64,000 nucleotides of DNA from Henricia sp. BOLD:AAB3569. Lineage: Eukaryota; Echinodermata; Asteroidea; Spinulosida; Echinasteridae. Both the position numbers and the translations under genes were made by a program. Below, piece after piece: positions 55,266-64,000 of the stretch (positions are counted from its first letter, which is position 1; every line of letters starts with the position of its first letter). The DNA lies in NCBI GenBank assembly GCA_037783545.1, contig JBBELK010000482.1, forward strand, positions 124,001 through 188,000, in the 5' to 3' direction. The notes under the pieces were generated by a model that searched no databases, was not told the origin of the DNA, and worked only from the letters and a program-made list of their open reading frames with translations.

Positions 55266-58200
55266 CACTGCCTTGCCTAGACTACTTAATTATACAAGAG
55301 TATAATATGTTAAGTTCAATACAAGCGATCATGTTGACCGGAGACCAGTCCAGGCAAAGGATTGTCTTGCCGGCGTCACCAGTGACGACTTACTAGAAAC
55401 TGACAATTCTCTAATTCAATTTGGGAATCGAAGGTGGTTCTCCGACTCCCTTAACCGCTTCTAATTTCGCTAAGAGACGAATTAAGGGGCGAGGTTTAAA
55501 GCTCGGGGCAACGACCGTTGTCCTACAAAAGAGAATTTTAAAACTGTTTCTACGGTCCATTGTGTCGGAATTCGCCCGGACAAACGGGCGGCTTCTTCAG
55601 TGCAGGACTGCCGTACATTTGCGGGCGTTTGATCTTCAAGAATTAAGTGTAAAAATACCGAATCTAATTTTAAAAGGTGGAAATTTAAACTTAATTTGCT
55701 GATTGTGGGAAAAGCTCTGATGGAAGAAAAAGAGACAATTTCTGCTGAATTGTTGGCGAGGCACTGAACCGCGTACTGCGCGTGTCGATTAGCAAAATGA
55801 TACTGATTAGTGACGTCACTGGCGCCATTTTAGAAGATCCACCGCGTCAGCTTTGACTTCTGTACAATGGATGACTGCGAGAATTGAAGCAAATCGTCCA
55901 CCATCTTGCTTCAGACAAGATGGCGGCCGGTTCTTCATTCAAAGAGTCGCTGACCAGTCCATTGTATATATATATATCAGTGTTTCAGATTGTTATTAAT
56001 CGCACAGCGCATTCCAAATACTAAAATATGAATACAGACGTATGAGCTAATACGTAATGTATAAATAATACAGTTATGATTGCACCGAGTTAAGATGATT
56101 CATTTTGCAGCTCAAATTGTCGTTAGCTCGTTCCTCTTAAAGTTTCGCAGATCGTTAGATGATGGAAGACGTGAGAACGAATAGAAAATGTGTTTATGCA
56201 TGATATAATCATGAAAGTTGCATGGCACGTCATTTTCACCCCGTTTCAATCAAAATGTCGAAAATTAGCTCATTGGATAATCATGGCACGCCAGCTTCCC
56301 ACTTAGTAACGCTAAACGTGAGTAAAACACAAAACTAATTGGCCCTTACCGCGGGGTTTCGGCCTGTAGCGGCGTTCTGGTGGAGGTGTGAGGGGGCCCC
56401 CAATGCTGGGGTGTCGGGGTCACGTACACCGGGCGCGGCGCGCTGGAATTACCCCGTCCAATTTTGCGTCGGGACGGGTCGACGTGGGCTACGCGGCGCG
56501 CCGGGCCCCTGGGGAATTTGATGATAATATATTTTAGTAGCAATCGTTTTACTTTTTGTTTGATCGCTGCTGTGGATTTTTATACCGAATGAACTTTCAC
56601 GAAATGGGTTCAACGCTGAACAAATGGAGCGTCAGTTTATTTTGTACAGAACGCAGAACACGACAGCCTCGCGCGGTTGTTTCTAGGCTATAGGCATATG
56701 CCATGAGTAGACATGTTGTGGATCTATTGTCACCATTTACATGTAAATACAAAAACCTTTTCCCTAATGGCCGCCGGTGCAAAGGGTTTATGCTATAGTC
56801 TGGTTTACAATTGCTGATTGGTCTGCATCCGAGACACAAAAATATGCAAATATTGTATAGCACGTGCATTTAAACTGTGTGCCTATTCGTCGACAAAGAA
56901 ATGGCGTCATTTCGATGTCATGTGGTCGTAGGTGTGGATACAACTCAATTTGTGCCCATAAATATTTGCGGACGATAAATTCTTGTTCCACCCTGTTCAC
57001 AATATTGTAAGGTACTTTTAAAATGAAATACATTGAAAGGTTTTGCGAGTAAAAGTTTTGTCCCAAGTTATCCAACGTGACCGATGTGTGTTCTTCACTT
57101 ATTCGCCGCTCACCCCCCCCCCCCACCTCCCCGGCCCCACCCCAAAAAATGGTTAAATAACACCTGCCATGTCAAAATCTAATTTTCAATCTTGCAATTT
57201 TACAAAGTTACTGTAACAGGCAGAAGTAAAACATTGTTTGTATGGTTTAAAATATTCATACGATTTCGGCTTTTTTTGTAAAAGGCAGACGAAGCAGAAA
57301 GTGTATAGGGGAAAGCAAAAAGTCTTTTTCGGATTTGCCGAGAAAAAGACGGCTGCTTTAGTCTAAGAGAGCCCATAATTTTCAGTGTGACTGGCTAATC
57401 GATTTAAGCCGTTGTCATACCCAGGCGAGTTTCCGTGTTGCTGAGCTCTGCACGGCAAGCGAGTTTCCTCTCTGATGAATTTTAAAGACGCCAGCGCAGT
57501 CGCAAGGAGCCGGTGAAAATAAAGGAAAAACTTAAAAAGTTTCTTGCGGTGTACCGATCGGACACGGGCCCGGACCGGTGGCGATATTGTGCGGTGGTCG
57601 TGAGGCGTACTGCGGGGGAGCCTTGTGGCAGGTGGCCGGGCATCGATTGCGGGACTTGGGCTTGAGCAGTGAAGGGGAATCTCGCGCCGCGACCTTGGCA
57701 ATGCCAACTGACTTGGACTGAATAAAGATGTCTGCGATTAGGAACTTCGGAAGCGCTACAAAGGAAATGTAATCACCCCTGGATCGTTCGCCCGATTGTT
57801 CCCTTTAAGAGAAGAGAGGTCAGCTCAACTCGTCTCACAAACGGGATAAAAATCCATGAAAATCTCGCGTGCCAACGCGAGGTCTATTTCCGCACTGCCT
57901 AGGTCTATATACTCCCCAACTCTTTTCCTAAATCGCAAGCCCCCTCAAAGATATTTGTCCCAAGTTGCTTTGAGTTACCCCACAAGGCCACCGGAGGCAC
58001 CCTAGTAGAAAACGTTTCCGTGTTCGAAAAAAGAGGCCATGATTTGCCGATTGAAAAAATCTCTACGGAAAATAGGGTCAGGTGGTCGGGCGCAATCCAT
58101 GCGTGTATTTTGGGCCAGGAAGCGCGGTATACGCGAAACATCTCAAGGTTATTACGAGCAAAGCTTCGCCGCTAGTTTCACGTCAAGCGTGTGCCGGCGG

Positions 58201-60059
58201 TTTTGCCACAATCTCAAAAAACAAGGTGTTCTTTCTAATTAAAAGGCAAGAAAATCGAATCTCGGATATCGTACTTGTTTAAGCGCCGTTGTGGCCAAAG
58301 TCTGGCTGTTAAATTGAACTTTGGCGCTATTGGAAATGTCGTGCAATCTCCAACACATTGGTTTAAGTATTGTATACAAAATGTAAAATATGGAAATTAT
58401 GAATATGTGTAGAAAGTTACTTTGAATGTGTTTCGTGAAAAAAAAATCTTAATTTTTTCAATTAACTTCTAAGCCCGCTTGTGTTCGACTTTACCAAATT
58501 AGTCAACCGACGCAACAACATTCTGAAAATCTTTGAAGTTTAAAGGGCCTGAAATGCTAAATAACTTTCTGCACAGTTTTTGTTGCATATGAAGGATTAA
58601 TATTTAGAAAGACAATACATCTGTTCATTTGGATGCCCCGTTAATAAAAGGTGGCATTTTTCAACTTTGAAAATTTCTTCACATAAACTCACAGAAAGAG
58701 GCCGTAGTTTGGGGCATGTCACTTTAGGAACACACAGCAGAAAAGCAAAGAAAAAACCATAAGACTTCAAACTGGAATTGTGGAAAATTGCTGCAGTTTC
58801 CAGCTTTATTTTTAACATGGCTTACAACAGGCAACATGTAAAACAAACACAAACAATCATGGGTTATATAGTTTCAGCAAGTTGGAGAAAATACTGAAAT
58901 ATTTTGTGCACATAGTTGAATAATATTTTCTTGTGTTTGCTTAATGTGACATCACAACTTTGCTCATGAACATGTAAATAGAATTAGCATAAAAATCAAA
59001 CACCTTGATTTTAACCTCCCAAAACAACTTCAAAGTTGTTTTTTAATAATTGTTAATGAATGGAGTAGTAGCATAGCGCATATTTCATTGATAAAAGTAC
59101 CACTTCAGGGGCCATTTTAAAAATATGAACATAATTTTGTGCGGTAAAAAGTATTGGTTTTCCCTAAAGAAAAAAAAGTGAAATATTTTGACAAAACTTC
59201 AGTTAAAACAGCTGCCAATCACTTAACAAAATACTGAATAGTACATGGTCGAAAATAAAAGGGGCGGGGGCGGCCGAAGAAAGGGGCGAACTGACCTTGT
59301 ACTCTCGGGAAATATGAATTATTTATACCACCCATGAACGACGAAATTTGTTACTGAAAATTTGTTAAAAACGCCGATTGTAAAAACGTCTCGTTTCCGA
59401 CCCGCAGGCAATTCCACCTGCCAAGCACGCAGCTCCGAAGGCCAAGGTCAAGGGGTGTTTCTCCGCCGAATCACGGTCCAAGTTTGTTTTATCATCACCT
59501 CTTTTATTTGGACTCCTAAAACCCCTCCGTTTTCGTCCAATTTTGCAACTTTTCCCCACACACAGGCTGTGTTTCTGTTTATTTTTCATATATCCCCAAC
59601 CGCACGCGGTCCTATCCTCCCTATTGGCGTCTGCCCATCGATCGTGGGGTGGCAAGGGCAGTTGTCCCCGCGCCGTTCAGTGGCAAAACACTGCCACTTT
59701 CTCGGTCTTCGTAGTCGAGCCTTTTGTTGGCAATTTCCCGTCCCGGTGAAGTCCAATCTTCGATTTCCGCGCGTTTTCCTCCGACTCTCCATTCAATTTT
59801 CTAAGACTTGAATAGATGAATGAGGAAAGCACAGGTGCTTTTTTGCTCAAAGGGATGTCCCGAGCCTGCGTAGGAATTCATGAAAAGTCACCGGTGTTGA
59901 TCTGCCAATGGATCCTTTCGGCGCGCAGGAAAAGACGATGCTTTTCTACTATCTTTCAGGACAAGAAGCTAACAATCGATCTAAAGAGGAGAAAGTATCA
60001 GGGGGAAATTTGACATCGATCAAGCGGCAGCACGGCCACCAAACAGCGAAGAAAGCTAT

Positions 60060-60500
60060 ACAAACTACTTTGTGATTGGATGCAATCGCCGAGGAATATC
60101 TCGGTCAACCAATCGCGGCTTTTGATAGAAACCTCAAGCCAAAACGTCAGTTAAATTGCGCGCTGTTGGTCCACAGTAGTCACGTGATCATGTCCACGAC
60201 CAATCAGATTTATCATTGTTTCCCAGGGCGCAGAACCTCCTTCCCAGATCTCGGTATGTCAAGGTTAGCGATCAATAAGACTTGAGCTTCAATTATCGGC
60301 GAGGAATTTGTCGTATTTCAATTATAAGACGAACAAAATTCCAACTAACGCATTCTTCATAGCTCACTTGATACGTGAGAAGGTTAAAATAAAGAGCAAG
60401 GACATAACAGAACAACAATTCTGGTTAAATGCATAATGACGTCGGCATCCGAAGACGTTCATTGGTTGAACCAATAAATGACACGTCAGAAATATCCTTT
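60060..60500. promoter_or_regulatory. CCAAT / CRE / E-box cluster
   Basis: Within 440 bp: GATTGGATG, CAACCAATCG, GACCAATCAG, TTCATTGGTTGAACCAATAA, E-box GTCACGTGATC, CRE-like ATGACGTCGG and TGACACGTCA. This density suggests a promoter or enhancer; no adjacent gene was found. Confidence 0.35.
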
Positions 60501-61013
60501 TGGTTGTGGTCACAAAATCATGCCTCAGACAATACCACACTGTGTTAGGGTGGAGTTAAAACTGCGAGGGTGGGGAAAATGTAACTTCGGAAACTTTCGG
60601 AAACTGGAGAAATTCCTCCTGCTTCAATATGGCGGACTGACGGCTGCCGGACCTTAAGCATCTTTTTGATGGATACCGGCGCATTATAAATTTCCATTAT
60701 TATTATTATTATTAAGATGATCTCAGAATAGTCGGAATCTATTGGTCTGGGAACCAGACTAGGAAAATTATGTTCTTGTTGCGCATGCGTAGGGATAGCA
60801 GTGTCCCAAATGTTAGTGCAGATTCTGTTACTTGATATTTCAAGATTTGTTGACCGAATCTTAGGATGCGGCGCATTTGAAGATCCGGTGCAACAAAGGC
60901 ACTAATATTTTACAGTGATTTATCTTAAGATGCGGCGCATTTTAAGATCCGGTGCAACATGGCCACTATTATTTTTAGTAATTTTGAGCAGCTTGCAACA
61001 GTTTCTGTATTAA

Positions 61014-61152
61014 AGACGCAGGCTCGTCAATGCGCGAGCGAGGAACAAATTCGTGCCACGAAAATCACCGCTCCATGCCTTTCTATGGAGCTGTGAATTT
61101 CGTGGCACGAATTTGTTCCTCGCGCGCGCATTGACGAGCCTGCGTCTTTAAT
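61014..61152. repeat. Near-perfect palindromic element, family 4
   Basis: AAGACGCAGGCTCGTCAATG at the left and its exact complement at the right, with GAGGAACAAATTCGTGCCAC inverted inside. About 60-bp arms and a short loop. Confidence 0.85.
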
Positions 61153-62800
61153 TATCTTGTTACTGTATGTTCAATCAGCGTATAGTCGCTCTTAAAACCG
61201 ATGACTACTTGGCAACAACAGGCCAGCGGGGTATTTTGCGATTAAAAGTCTATCAATTGAGTCGTCAATTTCCCCTCCAAGAAAAGAGAGAGATAGACTA
61301 GGAGATCTAGCCAAATGATGTCGCTCAATTATTACCCCCGAGATTTCGGCCTCCCCGTGTCCCTCAAAAAACCTAGCTTTGGTTTCCCCGGAGACAGAAT
61401 GTAGCATCGGTGGTGAATTTTAAGCAAGGTGACATCCTAAGTTTGATACTTATCCGAGTCTGTGCAACTATAGCGATTGTTATCTGGGCCGCGAGCATCG
61501 TAGCCGCTATTAGCAGACGTCCTCGGTGGTTCATGCGGCCGGACAGCGCCGCGTTGGCCCCGTCAACCCCTGGAGTCATTACGGCGAAAAACGAGACGCG
61601 AATTCCGTGTGATCCGTGGAAGCAGGTTGGCAGATCTATTAAGCCCCCATCAAGCTGGCCATCTTTACATAATTCCGCAAGGCAAACAGCGAATTATGGC
61701 ATTCCTCGCTATCTCGCCTCGTCATCTCGCCTCGAAACGGAGGTTTCCCGCGTGCGCGCTCGGCAACAAGAACGCGGGAACATTTACCCGCGGAATGAGC
61801 GGAATCGGAGGCGATTTAGACACGATTGCTAAGCTCGCCGAATCAACCATACCGAGCGATCGCTCGCACTGATACAAGACCTTTCTATTCTCGTCTCTCT
61901 TTTTTATTTCCTTGATGAGGTCTTTACGAGCAAACAAGCCCAAATGCATTCACCGGAGATCATAAAGCTTGCGCTTCCTTCCCAAATTGGAAACGTGCTC
62001 CCAGACATTTGTAGCCGGTGTCTTTCAAATCTCAGCTCAATCCGAATGCACACAACAATCCGCTGTCACCAAGCTATACCCATGTTTGCCGTTCCAGACT
62101 GGACCAGCCTCTAAAATCCCCTGCCCGGTCTCTCCCGGGCTTACACACGGCGCCACAGTCGTGGATTAAACTTTCCCTCAGTCCATAGACTTCCGATCTA
62201 GGGGTTTAAAACCCTTGCAATTCTTTCCCTTTCCCCCCGATGCCAAAAATCCCCGTTGGCTGGTCAATTTTGTGACGCCACATGCTCCTTGCGGAGCTTT
62301 GCAAATCTTGATCTAAGACCCTGACTTGTCCGGGTTAAGAAGCGAGTCAACATCAAATCGCGATCAAACATGTGCCCTTTTGGGTTCGCCAAAGGCGTCA
62401 AATCGATTTGGACCGATATCAGCTCTATCTAGCATACCCATTACAACACAAAAGATGCGGAGAACTGGTCGTGACGGCATAGGTCATCATCGGGATTCAA
62501 ACCCTAGACCTCTGACATACAGGACACATGCTCTAAAAGTTGAGGTTTGAGGCATATACTCCATCAGTTTCCCCATTGAAGTTTCCCCCAGTTGGGTTAA
62601 TGGGAAAACCTGGGGGCCGATTTCAAGGACTAAGACACGTCTTAGGAAGGGTCACATTCTTCTTATCTTGGGACGTTGGTATGGGAATTAGGACGCATTG
62701 AACTCGTCTTAACTTTTGTAAAATCGACCCCGTCTCAGTGGTTAATTGATAATTTGTACTAACTGGTGAGACCTGTTACTTGATTTAAATACATGACCAG

Positions 62801-62920
62801 GGCTGCGTTCCAAAAACGCGAACATTGAAAACGTTGGCAACGTTCGCCATCAACAGGTACCCGGCTTTCCATAGACAGTGGCGAACGTTGTCAACGTTTG
62901 CGTATAAGTGGAACGCAGCC
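62801..62920. mobile_element. 120-bp MITE with GGCTGCGTTC ends
   Basis: GGCTGCGTTCCA at the left and TGGAACGCAGCC-type end at the right. CAG flanks both sides. The termini resemble the element at 7318-7786. Confidence 0.65.
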
Positions 62921-64000
62921 CAGGTCTCAGTGCTTAGTTGATAATTTGTACTATAACTGGCGAGACCTGGCGAGATCTTAACGTTTTTGTGAAATCGATA
63001 CTATGCCTCACAACTCAGATGGTAGAGCATCTGTCCGGTGTGTCAGAGGTCTTAGGTTCGAATCCTGATAAAAACCGTATTTTTTTCCTCTCACTCCACG
63101 TAAAAGGAAAGGATCTAAATTTAAACCAGAAATCACTAAAACACATTTTGTAAAGCAACTACAAACACATGAACAGACCCATGTTCACAATATAGAGTTA
63201 AACTCCATAGGCCCTACACAATATATTTTTATAATGCGTAAAATGTAAAAACATAAACATCTTGCAAACAGCAGCCAACCGGCTGTTTTAATTGTCGTTT
63301 CTGAATTCAGTACATTAAACAGCCACTAAATAGCACATTTTGTTTTATCTCTGAAGCTTATACAACTTCTAGAAAAATGTGTTTCTTGTGGATAAGGTCT
63401 AATGTGGTGTGTCTACGCCATGAGACATTATCTGATACATTATCTACTACATTTTGTACAAAAAAATAGAAGTCGTTGGGGCGATAGCGCGATCGATGGC
63501 CGAATGTTCGCGTTTAACAAAGACACCCCAGTCTGTTTACACAACTGTTTGGGAGAATTTGTTGAAACAAAAGGGACGACCCCATTATTTTGCCAAACTC
63601 AAACGCCAACCCGGTAAAATATACATTCTTTGTTCCACTAAACTAATAAACACACCGCACCCGGACCAAAATCGAAGCACGTTTGCCAAGTGCGTCTAGC
63701 CCGTGCCCGAACCGTGCAGCCCCCGCGGTAGGCCTATATAGTTTTTAGGTTCGCCTTGCGCTTGTCCCACTTTCGCCTGAAAAACAGAACATGGGATAAA
63801 AAAATACCCATATGCAACTCCAGTTCGACACGCGACTCAAGGTCAAATACAAAAGGGAGAAATTATTGGGCCTAAATCTTCCGTTTCGATGATTCTTTTG
63901 TCTGGGTTCGTCGATAATTGCATTCGAATCCTATGGAACTGGGTCTGCAGTGGCGTGTGTCACCAGTTACGAGTGTACGTTAATTAATTGGCTTTATGTA
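62921..64000. other. Spacer with a tRNA-like SINE head
   Basis: 63001-63080 carries CAGATGGTAGAGCATCTGTC and GGTTCGAATCC (SINE head). The rest is AT-rich, with a TATA-like CTATATAG at 63735. No gene seen. Confidence 0.4.

Larger units (their letters stand above)
55266..62450. other. Low-repeat, CpG-retaining unique sequence, no gene established
   Basis: 7 kb with few repeats apart from 61014-61152 and (ATT)n near 60700. Open frames such as 61410-61832 and 59362-59811 overlap open frames on other strands and show no family motif. Could be a distal regulatory or intronic landscape of a neighbouring gene. Inference only. Confidence 0.4.

Noticed and set aside
59362..59811. 149-codon plus-strand ORF
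   Set aside because: Open frames overlap on both strands, no domain, no convincing splice sites. Openness is likely compositional.
61410..61832. 140-codon plus-strand ORF with a hydrophobic start
   Set aside because: A possible membrane segment near the N-terminus, but two other long frames overlap, and there is no family resemblance or gene context. Kept as unannotated.

Overview
This window is eukaryotic nuclear DNA from an animal, not microbial. Its genes are split into many short exons with GT-AG introns, the proteins match vertebrate orthologues along their length, CpG does not look depleted, and introns and spacers are full of tRNA-derived SINEs and short inverted-repeat DNA elements. 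Overall style suggests an invertebrate deuterostome (echinoderm, hemichordate or amphioxus type). This placement is an inference with modest confidence.

Layout from left to right: 1-2690 is repeat-rich spacer. A plus-strand, two-exon gene (2781-4486) with a TATA box encodes an unrecognised 233-residue secreted protein containing an internal duplication. 4487-7800 holds a long hairpin element, a (TGGGG)n tract, a tandem array of roughly 80-bp units and a 469-bp inverted-repeat element. The minus-strand gene for NELF-E (negative elongation factor E) occupies 7818-13895 in 8 coding exons. A 64-codon plus-strand ORF for a single-pass membrane protein (14281-14475) starts 385 bp away, head to head with NELF-E. 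The minus-strand gene for the inner-ring nucleoporin NUP188 fills 16371-49748. I reconstructed all 51 coding exons with consistent phase, giving 1,811 residues, close to the vertebrate length. From 49749 to 64000 no convincing gene was found. This part is partly repetitive but mostly CpG-retaining unique sequence, with promoter-like motif clusters and two weak exon candidates.

NELF-E (promoter-proximal pausing) and NUP188 (nuclear pore scaffold) are housekeeping genes, and I see no functional operon-like link between them. The most notable observations are the secreted protein, the tandem array whose units resemble the 3' end of NELF-E (with an element inserted so that it may supply the poly(A) signal), a tandem array of tRNA-like half units inside NUP188, and a SINE that runs into the splice donor of NUP188 exon 28.
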